Shown here one piece after another: positions 8,824 through 16,878 of a DNA stretch of 64,000 nt. Origin of the DNA: Criblamydia sequanensis CRIB-18 (lineage in GTDB: Bacteria; Chlamydiota; Chlamydiia; Chlamydiales; Criblamydiaceae); assembly GCF_000750955.1 (NCBI RefSeq), contig NZ_CCEJ010000005.1, positions 1-64,000 on the forward strand. The letters are read 5' to 3'. The position numbers and the translations under genes were made by a program. Under the pieces are notes generated by a model. The model searched no databases. It had not been told where the DNA came from and was given only the letters and a program-made list of their open reading frames with translations. How positions within the stretch are numbered: the first letter of the stretch is position 1; each line of letters starts with the position of its first letter.

Positions 8824-11019
8824 ATGTTCCAAACACTAAAAAAGATTCTGGATGGAATAGCTGCAAGACTTGCCGGCGAATCCGGGGCTATCAATCGAAG
8901 TAGCGACGTTGCGCTTGCCATAGTCATTATAGCGATCCTCGCAATGATCATTATACCGGTTCCTCCCTATGTAATCGACTATTTAATCGCTTTAAACTTA
9001 ACAATTTCCGTTATGCTACTCATGGTAGCTCTTTATATCCCAAGCGCCCTTCAACTCTCAATTTTCCCCTCCCTTCTGCTTATCACAACTCTTTATCGAT
9101 TGGGCTTAAACATTGCTTCTACAAGACAGATCTTGCTTAGAGGAGATGCTGGAGAAATCATCTTCCAGTTCGGTAACTTCGTTATCGGGGGGAACTTTGT
9201 TGTCGGGGGGATTATCTTCCTTATCATTACCCTTGTTAACTTTATCGTTATTACAAAAGGAGCTGAAAGGGTCGCAGAAGTTGCCGCAAGGTTTACATTG
9301 GACGCCATGCCCGGTAAACAAATGAGTATCGACGCTGACATGCGAGCCGGTATTTTGGATTCAAACCAAGCGAGGGAAAAACGTCTAACCATCCAAAAAG
9401 AAAGCCAGTTATATGGTGCGATGGATGGTGCGATGAAATTCGTTAAAGGGGACGCTATTGCGGGAATTGTCATTACCATTATCAACGTTATCGGCGGTAT
9501 TATCATCGGGATGACTATGTATGGAATGGACGCAATGCAATCAGTGCAAAAATATTCTGTCTTATCTATAGGTGATGGTCTTGTTTCCCAAATTCCTGCG
9601 CTTCTTATCTCAATTACTGCAGGTATCGTGACAACGAGGGTTACAAGCGATAAAGGCGATATTAGCTTAGGATCTGAAATTTCAGGCCAGCTATTTAAAC
9701 AGCCGAAAGCGCTTCTGATTGCATCAGCCTTCTTAATGGGCATGGGCATATTACCTGGCTTTCCAACAGCTCCCTTTATGATTCTTTCTGCATGCTTGGC
9801 GTTAATTGGATATGCCCTTTGGACAAGCGAGGATGAAAGCGCTGTAGCAACAGACGGCAGCGGCATGATGAGCTCGGGTGGCAGCACCATCTCCTCTTCT
9901 AAAGGAGGGCCTCCAAAAACTACTAAAAAAACGGGTGTTCCGGAACATCAGGTCATATCAGGCGGCGGGATCGACAACTACGCCTTAACCCTACCGGTTA
10001 TCATAGAGTGCGGAGCCGGGCTCTCCGATGAGATCAGGGAAGCTCAAAAAGTTAAAGGCGCAAGCTTTGTGGATGCCATGATTCCAAAGATGAGACAAGC
10101 TCTTTACGCAGATCTAGGCGTTCGATTTCCGGGGGTTCACGTCAGAACCGATTCCCCTATTTTAGAACCTGATGAGTATTCGATTCATTTAAACGAAGTA
10201 CCGGTGGTTAGAGGCAAAGTATTAAAAGGCTTTGTTCTTACGAACGAAAACGAAGAAAACTTAAGCCGCTATAATCTGACTTTTACCTCTTATAAAAACT
10301 CTCTTGGACTCCCCTCTCTCTGGGTAGAAGAAAAATATGTGGAGCTCCTCAATAATGCCGGTATCAAACAGTGGCGCTCTCTTGAAGTTATGATTCTGCA
10401 TCTTTCTTATTTCTTCAGGCATTATGCGAATGAGTTTGTGGGTATACAAGAAGTGAAGTCAATGCTTGAATTTATGGAAAAATCCTTTCCGGACCTTGTA
10501 AAAGAAGTCACTCGCTTGATCCCCCTTCAAAAAATGACCGATATTTTCAAAAGGCTGATCCAAGAGCAAATTTCCATTAAAGACTTAAGAACGATCCTTG
10601 AATCATTAAGTGAATGGGCCCAAACAGAAAAAGATACCGTTCTTTTAACCGAATATGTGAGATCTTCTTTAAAACGCTATATAAGCTATAAATACTCCCA
10701 AGGTCAATCGGTACTTTCAGTCTATATTCTAGACCCTGAAATTGAAGATATGGTCAGAGGAGCCATTAAACAGACGTCCGCCGGATCATACTTAGCTTTG
10801 GATCCGGATTCAGTGCAGCTGATCCTTCAAGGCGTTAGAAGCACTGTTGCCCCTCCGCCTCCGGGTGGACAGCCTCCTGTAATTTTAACGGCGATTGATG
10901 TGAGACGGTTTGTTAGAAAGTTAATTGAAATGGAGTTCACAGACATTTCTGTGGTTTCTTACCAAGAGATCATTCCGGAAATTCGAATTCAACCCCTAGG
11001 ACGTATACAGATCTCTTAA
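8824..11019 (+). CDS. sctV: Type III secretion export-gate protein SctV (CdsV/LcrD)
   Basis: The 731-residue product is the SctV/FlhA-family export gate. The N-terminal half has about eight hydrophobic segments and the family-diagnostic loop around residues 145-190, including RFTLDAMPGKQMSIDADMRAG, conserved across the FHIPEP family. The C-terminal cytosolic half (from about residue 380) forms the nonameric ring that docks chaperone-substrate complexes; it includes the TEYVRSSLKRYIS segment and ends with ISVVSYQEI and PLGRIQIS. A charged, Ser/Gly/Lys-rich linker at about 340-370 joins the halves. Translation starts three bases after sctU, with the ribosome site (GGAG) lying inside the end of sctU. 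Together with SctU it forms the export gate in the inner membrane. Confidence 0.96.
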   Translation: MFQTLKKILDGIAARLAGESGAINRSSDVALAIVIIAILAMIIIPVPPYVIDYLIALNLTISVMLLMVALYIPSALQLSIFPSLLLITTLYRLGLNIASTRQILLRGDAGEIIFQFGNFVIGGNFVVGGIIFLIITLVNFIVITKGAERVAEVAARFTLDAMPGKQMSIDADMRAGILDSNQAREKRLTIQKESQLYGAMDGAMKFVKGDAIAGIVITIINVIGGIIIGMTMYGMDAMQSVQKYSVLSIGDGLVSQIPALLISITAGIVTTRVTSDKGDISLGSEISGQLFKQPKALLIASAFLMGMGILPGFPTAPFMILSACLALIGYALWTSEDESAVATDGSGMMSSGGSTISSSKGGPPKTTKKTGVPEHQVISGGGIDNYALTLPVIIECGAGLSDEIREAQKVKGASFVDAMIPKMRQALYADLGVRFPGVHVRTDSPILEPDEYSIHLNEVPVVRGKVLKGFVLTNENEENLSRYNLTFTSYKNSLGLPSLWVEEKYVELLNNAGIKQWRSLEVMILHLSYFFRHYANEFVGIQEVKSMLEFMEKSFPDLVKEVTRLIPLQKMTDIFKRLIQEQISIKDLRTILESLSEWAQTEKDTVLLTEYVRSSLKRYISYKYSQGQSVLSVYILDPEIEDMVRGAIKQTSAGSYLALDPDSVQLILQGVRSTVAPPPPGGQPPVILTAIDVRRFVRKLIEMEFTDISVVSYQEIIPEIRIQPLGRIQIS

Positions 11020-11040
11020 GGTAAAAGCGACTTTAATAGA

Positions 11041-11064
11041 TAGCTAACAGATTTTTGTTAGCTA
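11041..11064 (+). other. Perfect 8-bp hairpin between sctV and copN
   Basis: TAGCTAAC and GTTAGCTA pair perfectly around the eight-base loop AGATTTTT. No T-run follows, so it is not a standard terminator. It lies immediately upstream of a second hairpin that holds the copN ribosome site, and the two could act together in the mRNA. Confidence 0.5.
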
Positions 11065-11066
11065 GT

Positions 11067-11093
11067 AGACTTAAACTAAGGAGAGTTTAGTCT
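11067..11093 (+). promoter_or_regulatory. Hairpin presenting the copN ribosome-binding site in its loop
   Basis: Bases 11067-11077 (AGACTTAAACT) and 11084-11093 (AGTTTAGTCT) form ten base pairs with one bulged T at 11072. The six-base loop is exactly AAGGAG, a strong Shine-Dalgarno core, and the stem ends directly before the copN ATG at 11094. Looped ribosome sites can stay accessible or be controlled by a protein or RNA that binds the hairpin. Base-pairing is seen; regulatory function is inference. Confidence 0.55.
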
Positions 11094-12296
11094 ATGACCG
11101 ATATGTCAGCCGGCAGAGTCAATGTAACCCTAGAGGCAATGAAACAGGTTGCAAGCGACGAGCAGCTCGAGCTAAGAGCAGAGCAGATCACCTCTAAGGA
11201 AGCCTTCCAAGCTTCACTTGAAGCTATGGTAAATCCTTTTGCCAGAAAAATGCAGCCCAAAAGAAAGACTAAAGCCGAGCAATTTGGCAGGGTTTCAAGG
11301 GCTCTTCAAAAAGGCGATAAGAGTGAAAGCCTTGAAAAAATTGAACAGTTTAAAGAAAAAGCTACTGATTTCGAGCGTAAAAACCCCGAGCTTAAAGCAA
11401 AAATCCTAGTACTACTACGCGATCAGATTAAACCCGGCATGTCTAAAGAGGAGATCCTGAAGAAAGTTCAAGACTTTTACCAAGACGTATCCCTTGCCGA
11501 TGAAGCTTTCGAGTATTTAGAGGAGACGGCAGAAGGCGATCTCCTTCAGGAAGTTAGGGAAGCTAGAGCCTCCCTTAATGATAGCCACGGCAGAGAAATT
11601 GCTGCCGGTAGAAACATCGGTGACCTTGCAAGACAAACAGAAAATATCGGAACCCCAACTTCCCTTCGCGATCTTTACCGGGATATCACAGGAAATCCAA
11701 GGGAGCCAAATAACCTATTCCAGGAACTTTCAAATCTCTACTCCTTTAAAGATTTGCAAAAAGTCATTAAATTCCTCTTCCATGCCCTTGGAACCGACAT
11801 GAAAGCTAAAGGGCCCTCGATTCCAAGAGGGATGCTGCATAGGTTGATGACAGAAACAAGGACGCTTCAAGCTATTTTAGGAGTGTACCGTTTTTTCAAA
11901 GGCCGTATGGCTTTAATGGAAAAACTTTTTGCTCAAGAAGGTCTTAAACTGCCTCAGAGATTAAATTTTGAACTGATGGCTAAGCAATTTATGACATTGA
12001 CAGGCGAAAGATATCCATCGCCCGATAAAGTCTTAAAGCTTGCTGAAAAATTAGGCATCGAGAAATGGATTATCGCAAAAATCATTGTCTTTTCCCAGAT
12101 GCGGGATGCGATTCGGGAAGTGGCTATCAATCAAATCTATAAATCTTTACAGCATAGGGATGAACTCTTCCAAGCCCTGATCGAAGCTTTAGAGGACCTC
12201 GAAGAAGATTGGGAAGAGGAAGAAGAAGATGAAGAGAATGAAGGCGATGATGAATGGGAAGAGGAAGAAGAATCCGATGATAAGAAGAAAAAATAG
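11094..12296 (+). CDS. copN: Type III secretion gatekeeper CopN (SctW)
   Basis: The 400-residue product follows sctV exactly where Chlamydia carries copN, and is close to the usual CopN length. It matches the SctW/YopN-TyeA fused architecture: an export-signal region at the N-terminus, a helical YopN/HrpJ-like domain at about residues 60-290 (HGREIAAGRNIGDLARQ, SLRDLYRDITGNP), and a TyeA-like C-terminal region (FMTLTGERYPSPDKVLKLAEKLG). SctW proteins plug the export gate until host contact and are then themselves secreted; in Chlamydia CopN also binds tubulin. The tail is unusually acidic, a Glu/Asp-rich stretch from about residue 370 ending in lysines. The start ATG is set by the AAGGAG loop hairpin ten bases upstream. 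The chaperone gene follows within about 50 bases. Confidence 0.88.
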   Translation: MTDMSAGRVNVTLEAMKQVASDEQLELRAEQITSKEAFQASLEAMVNPFARKMQPKRKTKAEQFGRVSRALQKGDKSESLEKIEQFKEKATDFERKNPELKAKILVLLRDQIKPGMSKEEILKKVQDFYQDVSLADEAFEYLEETAEGDLLQEVREARASLNDSHGREIAAGRNIGDLARQTENIGTPTSLRDLYRDITGNPREPNNLFQELSNLYSFKDLQKVIKFLFHALGTDMKAKGPSIPRGMLHRLMTETRTLQAILGVYRFFKGRMALMEKLFAQEGLKLPQRLNFELMAKQFMTLTGERYPSPDKVLKLAEKLGIEKWIIAKIIVFSQMRDAIREVAINQIYKSLQHRDELFQALIEALEDLEEDWEEEEEDEENEGDDEWEEEEESDDKKKK

Positions 12297-12349
12297 AACT
12301 CTTCAAAATCGCATTTGATTGTTCAATAAACTTTTAAGAGGTGTTTAAA

Positions 12350-12814
12350 ATGATTACAGGTCAGCTTGGCGCCCTTTTAGAAGAGCTTGGACAAGCTCTA
12401 CGCATCCCGAATCTTCAGCCGGATAGTAATGAAACCTGTCTTTTACGGCTTCAAAATGGTGTGGAAGTACAGATAGAACTTGACAGGCGTCAAAACGCTC
12501 TTATTGTGGGTGCGGATCTTGGCGAACTACCTCTTGGAAGGTTTAGGGAAGATTTATTTGAAGCCGCCCTGAAAGCTAATAATGACTCGAAAAACCCTTA
12601 TGGCTTTTTTGCGTATAGTCAGCAAAAAGAGCACTTAATTCTCTTTGATCGCTTGGATTTGCATGAATTAAACGGGATCAAAATCGCTGATTTCTTAAGC
12701 CCTTTCTCAGAAAAGGCCAAGTTTTGGAAAGATTCGATTACCAATAACCAAGTTCCTCAAGGTGAAGGAAGCGGTAGTGGAATAAAACGCGGGATTTTTG
12801 GGCTGACGCCTTAA
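12350..12814 (+). CDS. scc1: CesT/SycE-type type III secretion chaperone, Scc1-like
   Basis: The start is ATG 12350, which has AAGAGG nine bases upstream; an in-frame GTG at 12341 lies on that ribosome site and is less likely. The 154-residue acidic protein follows copN, the position of scc1 in Chlamydia. Class I chaperones are small (about 130-160 residues) homodimers with an alpha-beta fold; here QLGALLEELGQALRIPNL gives the first helix, CLLRLQNGVEVQIELD the paired strands, then LIVGADLGELP and FEAALKANN, typical of CesT-family members. Its likely client is CopN or the large protein encoded just downstream. A Gly/Ser-rich stretch (GEGSGSG) near the C-terminus is unusual. Identity rests on fold pattern and position rather than on a diagnostic motif. 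Confidence 0.75.
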   Translation: MITGQLGALLEELGQALRIPNLQPDSNETCLLRLQNGVEVQIELDRRQNALIVGADLGELPLGRFREDLFEAALKANNDSKNPYGFFAYSQQKEHLILFDRLDLHELNGIKIADFLSPFSEKAKFWKDSITNNQVPQGEGSGSGIKRGIFGLTP

Positions 12815-12837
12815 AAATTTTGTAAGAAAGGTTGCTT

Positions 12838-15759
12838 ATGGAACAATCATCGTCCTCTCTTCCAAGATCTTACTTAGGAGAAGCTGAAGCCTTAAAGCTC
12901 TTGGATAAAATTCATGATAATGAGGAGATCGATGAAGCCATCCCAAAACTATTATCAATGGCTCAAACTCTGCTAAAAAGTCCGGATTCCAACCTAGGCC
13001 GAATGATGCTCTACTTAAGAGCAAGTTGCATGGAGCTTGATGATAAAGTTCAAGATGGCAATCAACCTTTCCAAGAACTTGTAAAATGCATCAATAACAT
13101 TGCCGAAAAGCACCATTTAAGAAAATTACCTTCCTTAAAGCATGAAGAAAAGACCTTTCTTGATAGATTTAGGGATGTGGGAGCAGAGGTGCTAAAGCTT
13201 GTTCGAACAAAAGAGGAAGAAGACCTAGCTTTAGATAGCGAGTACTGGATAGAAGCAAGAGGCCTTACCCTTGATAGTGGAGATGAGAGATACCAAGGTC
13301 ACTTTTATCCGGCAAAAGACACTCGCATCGGCCTTCACCTTCATAAATGGCAAACGCAAATAAATAACGACGGGCAGCCTTTTAGAGAAGTGATGAATTT
13401 TAAAACTTACCTTGAAACTTACGCAAAAGACGAGTTCGCAAGTTATGAGTCCCTAGATGTTCATTACCTTACGCCTAAAGAGCTTGACACACTTAGAGTC
13501 ACCTTCGATTCAGAAGGCCTTCCCCTATTGCCAAGCAATCATTTCTCCCTTTGGCTTAATACCTATAATGACAAATACAAAACTTTCGATGATTCTTATA
13601 GAAATTTTTTAAAAGAGCTTCCTAGCGAAGAAGTTCTCAAAGAGCCAACCCCTTTGCCGCCGGGCGAATACCTCTTTTTAGTAAATACGGAAGGCGAGCT
13701 ATTGATTGCGAAAAAAGTGAAAGGAGAGATGCATCACAGCAGCCTTTCTCAAGGAAAACCTGCTAAGTCAGTTGGCGAGCTAACTATTGGTGCAGATGGT
13801 AAAATAAGCTCTATAAATGCCTATAGCGGTCATTATAAACCTTTTTCAAAACACCTGATGCCTTTTTTAGAAATTTTTGAGCGAAATTCCCTTCCGTTCA
13901 GCTTTCAAATTGAAGGGCAATATCAAAATGGAAAGTCTTTTGTAATCCCCAAGGAAAATATTGAAGAGTATCTTGGGATCAGACAGGAGTTCTCTCCACT
14001 TTTAAATGCGTTTCAAATAGAGCTTGAAAAGCCCTACTCTGAAGAAACTGATGACTTAATGCTAAATCTTGTCCACTTTCAAAGAAGAGCCGGATCCGAT
14101 TTAGAGCTTAAAGAAGAAATAAGACAGTTGATAACAAAACTAATGCAAAAAAAAATTTCCAACTCTCTTTCAAACGAAGCGAGTCCGGATTTAAATCTGT
14201 TAAAAGATCTGGCTAGCGTTTATAAAACACATCTGCAAACTAATGAGGAACGAACATTATTCCTATATTTAAAAAAGAAAGTCTTGGATAGCCGGCCCTC
14301 CCAAGAAGAATTGGAAGTCCTTAGATCCATTCGAGCCTCTCAAGCGCTATTAAGGAAAGAGGACTTTGAAGTTATCTCTAAAACTAAATCTTACCATAAG
14401 CTAATTTCTCTTTCTCCGGAACCTCCCGTAAGATCAAATTTAAGGGATCCTGATCTTGAAAAACTTTGGATCGAATCTCATGAAAAAGACGTTAGGGAAC
14501 CTTTGAGAAAGCTTTGCGAACGTCTTGTGCATGTCAGCTTTGAAGATCTTGAAGTCAGTTTTGAAAAGAGCATCGACGCTTTTAATCTATGGATCGAAGA
14601 GCAAAAAAATAAAGATTATTTATGTGTTGTAGCCAATGGAAAAAGCAACATTTGGATGGCGGAACTAGCGCTTCCTCACTTAAGCCGGCTTCCAACGGAG
14701 ATTTGGGATTCAAATTTAGATAATTTTACCAATTTTGTGATTTCTTCGAGAATGGAACATTTGCAAGCGGACCTTTATATCCCGAGCAACATCGTTTTTT
14801 TTGATGACGGCATTTATTCAGGGGAACAAATGGCCAAATTTATTTGCTTGGCCTTGGGTTCCTTTATTCCTTTACATGAAATTTTTGGAGCCCCTCCCCC
14901 AAAAATTATCGTGATCTCAGCCTATGCAACGACTTATGGAATGGATAAAGTTAAGGCTGCAGCCGAAAATTACTATCGAGTGAAAACGATGGATATTCCT
15001 TTCATAGAACGTTTAGAAGAGAAGGTCAGAAAAGGGGATGAAAGCGTCGATGATTTGGAGTCTGTTATAAAGGCTAAAGCAAGTTTAATAGAAACTAAAG
15101 AAGCGCTTGAAAGATTGAAATTAGCTTATAATTCGGAAAAGAAAAAGTGGAAGGAAGAGATAAAATCTTTATCTCCTCCACCTGATGCGCAAGAACTTTT
15201 TGAACTCAGGAAAGCTTTTGATGCAAGGAATAAGCCTTATAAAGAAGCAAAAATAGAATACAATCTAGCGCTTAGTAGATATGAAAGCGCTATTTCAGAT
15301 GGTCATCAGAATCTGCAAAAAATAAAAACGGCAAGAGAAAGACAAGACAAAGTCCTGGAATTATTTTTCGACAAAATTATTGTCATGCCTTTTACCCCCA
15401 TTCAAACTGTAGCTCAAGTATTAGAAGACGACACACATACTATCGATGTCTTGAATAAAATGTGGTGGCCGGAAGAAACCGGTCAAGACATATATTCAAG
15501 AGGAGCGGAAAGTCATGGCGCCTTTTATTTTGACCATAAAGTACCCGATTTGGTGTCTTTTCCTGAAGCTCTTGAATCCGGCCTTATTTTTACAAGTGAT
15601 AATAGAGTTCTTACAGAAAAGGGCTATTTAGAGGGCGCAATCGTTAACCCCGATTCAAAAATCTACGATCCTTTAACAAGACCCGTAATTATTCCTTTTA
15701 TTCCCAAAACAGTTCCCCCCTACAAACCGGAATTTGAATCTTTTAAAAAAGAAATTTAG
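12838..15759 (+). CDS. Candidate effector: IQM-like HHSS/SGHY domain plus phosphoribosyltransferase-like domain
   Basis: A 974-residue protein starting at ATG 12838 with AAGAAAGG upstream (TTG 12832 is the in-frame alternative). Residues about 165-365 resemble the core of plant IQM proteins: LHLHKW, then HYLTPKELDTLRVTFDSEG, GEYLFLVNTEGELLIAKK, HHSS at 299-302 with GKP and VGEL, and SGHYKP from residue 330. I recognise this pattern from plant IQM and related bacterial and fungal proteins; its biochemical activity is not established. Residues about 560-740 look like a phosphoribosyltransferase fold: a strand, then FFDDGIYSGEQM with Asp656-Asp657, resembling the PRPP-binding loop, and KIIVISAYATTYG. 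A coiled-coil region spans about 735-830 and a conserved-looking tail ends FYFDHKVPDLVSF ... IPKTVPPY. It follows the type III chaperone by 23 bases, which suggests an operon and secretion. Catalysis is not shown. Confidence 0.7.
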   Translation: MEQSSSSLPRSYLGEAEALKLLDKIHDNEEIDEAIPKLLSMAQTLLKSPDSNLGRMMLYLRASCMELDDKVQDGNQPFQELVKCINNIAEKHHLRKLPSLKHEEKTFLDRFRDVGAEVLKLVRTKEEEDLALDSEYWIEARGLTLDSGDERYQGHFYPAKDTRIGLHLHKWQTQINNDGQPFREVMNFKTYLETYAKDEFASYESLDVHYLTPKELDTLRVTFDSEGLPLLPSNHFSLWLNTYNDKYKTFDDSYRNFLKELPSEEVLKEPTPLPPGEYLFLVNTEGELLIAKKVKGEMHHSSLSQGKPAKSVGELTIGADGKISSINAYSGHYKPFSKHLMPFLEIFERNSLPFSFQIEGQYQNGKSFVIPKENIEEYLGIRQEFSPLLNAFQIELEKPYSEETDDLMLNLVHFQRRAGSDLELKEEIRQLITKLMQKKISNSLSNEASPDLNLLKDLASVYKTHLQTNEERTLFLYLKKKVLDSRPSQEELEVLRSIRASQALLRKEDFEVISKTKSYHKLISLSPEPPVRSNLRDPDLEKLWIESHEKDVREPLRKLCERLVHVSFEDLEVSFEKSIDAFNLWIEEQKNKDYLCVVANGKSNIWMAELALPHLSRLPTEIWDSNLDNFTNFVISSRMEHLQADLYIPSNIVFFDDGIYSGEQMAKFICLALGSFIPLHEIFGAPPPKIIVISAYATTYGMDKVKAAAENYYRVKTMDIPFIERLEEKVRKGDESVDDLESVIKAKASLIETKEALERLKLAYNSEKKKWKEEIKSLSPPPDAQELFELRKAFDARNKPYKEAKIEYNLALSRYESAISDGHQNLQKIKTARERQDKVLELFFDKIIVMPFTPIQTVAQVLEDDTHTIDVLNKMWWPEETGQDIYSRGAESHGAFYFDHKVPDLVSFPEALESGLIFTSDNRVLTEKGYLEGAIVNPDSKIYDPLTRPVIIPFIPKTVPPYKPEFESFKKEI

Positions 15760-15766
15760 AGGTTTT

Positions 15767-16177
15767 ATGATTCATAATAATCCTATTTTTATTGGGGATT
15801 CCTATAAGGAAAAAACCTCTTTAACCTGGCACCCCAAAGAAAACTTTAAGAGTGATATTGAAGAAGTTGAGATCGTTATTAATCAAAGCAAGTCAAATAT
15901 CAAAGAAGCAACGCTGCTTTTAAGATTTGAAAATCAAAAGCTTATTGAAAAACGATTCACTTTTGATCAATCTAAAAGCCTCTTAATCGGTTTTTGGGAC
16001 CCTGTTTTTGAGAAAAAAGGAGTCTCATTAAATCTCAATGAAACTCAAGATCTGGCCGATAAGGTTGGCTCGCTATTTAATCAAACCCTTTTCACCATTA
16101 GCTCAACCCATAACGGCTGTCTTTTAAGAAGCAATTACTTTCAATGCGATAATGATATTAAGCCATTAGACTCTTAA
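15767..16177 (+). CDS. Small protein of unknown function, paralogue of 16433-16804
   Basis: Start at ATG 15767, preceded by TAGAGG five to ten bases upstream and eight bases after the preceding stop, so it is probably the last gene of the type III operon. The 136-residue protein has no recognised domain and no signal peptide. Its second half, LLIGFWDPVFEKKGVSLNL ... LFTISSTHNGCLLRSNYF, aligns with CLVGFFQQPFEKSGLSLNL ... LMVLSVSKEGLSVKSDYL of the convergent neighbour at 16433-16804. The predicted pattern is mostly beta strands. Because it is in the same transcription unit as CopN, the chaperone and the large candidate effector, a secretion-related role is possible, but nothing in the sequence names one. 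Confidence 0.7.
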   Translation: MIHNNPIFIGDSYKEKTSLTWHPKENFKSDIEEVEIVINQSKSNIKEATLLLRFENQKLIEKRFTFDQSKSLLIGFWDPVFEKKGVSLNLNETQDLADKVGSLFNQTLFTISSTHNGCLLRSNYFQCDNDIKPLDS

Positions 16178-16441
16178 CCCTTGATTTGCGCCTAATCCAC
16201 GGCGAAGCGCCGCAAAGTGTCAATAGATTTTTTAGATTGGCTTGAAGGCAATGTCTGAACATTGCCGAAAGACAAAGATGAAAAAGATATGACTAATTCT
16301 GGATGATTGCCGTGAGCGTAATATCTTTTCCAAACGAGGGAGGATGTTCTGCATCAACAGATTATTTCACTTTTTTGTAATTGTGATGGAGTTGGAAAAT
16401 AGGGCCTTGCTTTCCGATCGGTTAGTCGCAAATCAAGGGTT
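16176..16441. repeat. Inverted repeat flanking the gap between convergent paralogues
   Basis: Left arm 16176-16195 and the reverse complement of right arm 16422-16441 match at 19 of 20 bases (AACCCTTGATTTGCGNCTAA). The arms abut or contain the stop codons of the two paralogous genes. The spacer has two further stems, CGGCG/CGCCG at 16200-16212 and GGCAATGT/ACATTGCC at 16247-16266, with no T-run. No transposase and no convincing target-site duplication are present. It most likely marks an inverted tail-to-tail duplication that also acts as a shared transcription end. Confidence 0.7.
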
Positions 16442-16804
16442 TAAGTAGTCACTTTTGACACTTAAGCCTTCTTTAGAAACTGAAAGAACCATCAGGTTCT
16501 GATTGGCAAGCGGATCTCGCTCTGATATATTGTCCCACCCTAAATTAAGCGAAAGGCCGGACTTTTCAAAGGGTTGTTGAAAAAACCCTACGAGACATCT
16601 TCCGCCTTGCTTTAACTTGACTTCCCGATACACTTTTTTTTTTGCATTCTTCATAAGAGTGATTTTGTAAATGACTCTCCACTCTTCTTCACTCTTTCTA
16701 ACTTGAAAGAAAACGCTTGTCACGTCAGAATTACTTTTTGGTGTAAAAGTGATTTCGCAATTCTCCCTAACACAAAAAGGAAGGCTTTCAATTGATGTAA
16801 TCAT
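16433..16804 (-). CDS. Small protein of unknown function, paralogue of 15767-16177
   Basis: A 123-residue protein on the minus strand, convergent with its paralogue. The alignable core is CLVGFFQQPFEKSGLSLNL followed by LMVLSVSKEGLSVKSDYL. It has no signal peptide, membrane segment or known motif; the sequence suggests a beta-rich fold. The stop codon TGA lies within the inverted repeat arm. The start ATG 16804 faces the divergent gene at 16879 across a 74-base AT-rich gap that probably holds both promoters. Calling it a duplicate of the type III operon's last gene is inference from the similarity and the shared 3' sequence. Confidence 0.65.
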   Translation of the reverse strand: MITSIESLPFCVRENCEITFTPKSNSDVTSVFFQVRKSEEEWRVIYKITLMKNAKKKVYREVKLKQGGRCLVGFFQQPFEKSGLSLNLGWDNISERDPLANQNLMVLSVSKEGLSVKSDYLNP

Positions 16805-16878
16805 TTATATAACCTTTATAATAAACTTAAATAATATTAACAATCTTAATATTTTACAAACTAAAATCTGGCTTAGAA

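Noticed and set aside
9093-9890. Long antisense open frame opposite sctV
   Set aside because: It mirrors the sctV coding frame, has no ribosome site or family match, and sctV is strongly conserved.
16176-16441. Miniature transposable element flanked by inverted repeats
   Set aside because: The arms coincide with the stop codons of two paralogues, no clear target duplication is present, and no second copy was seen in the window; inverted gene duplication explains it better.
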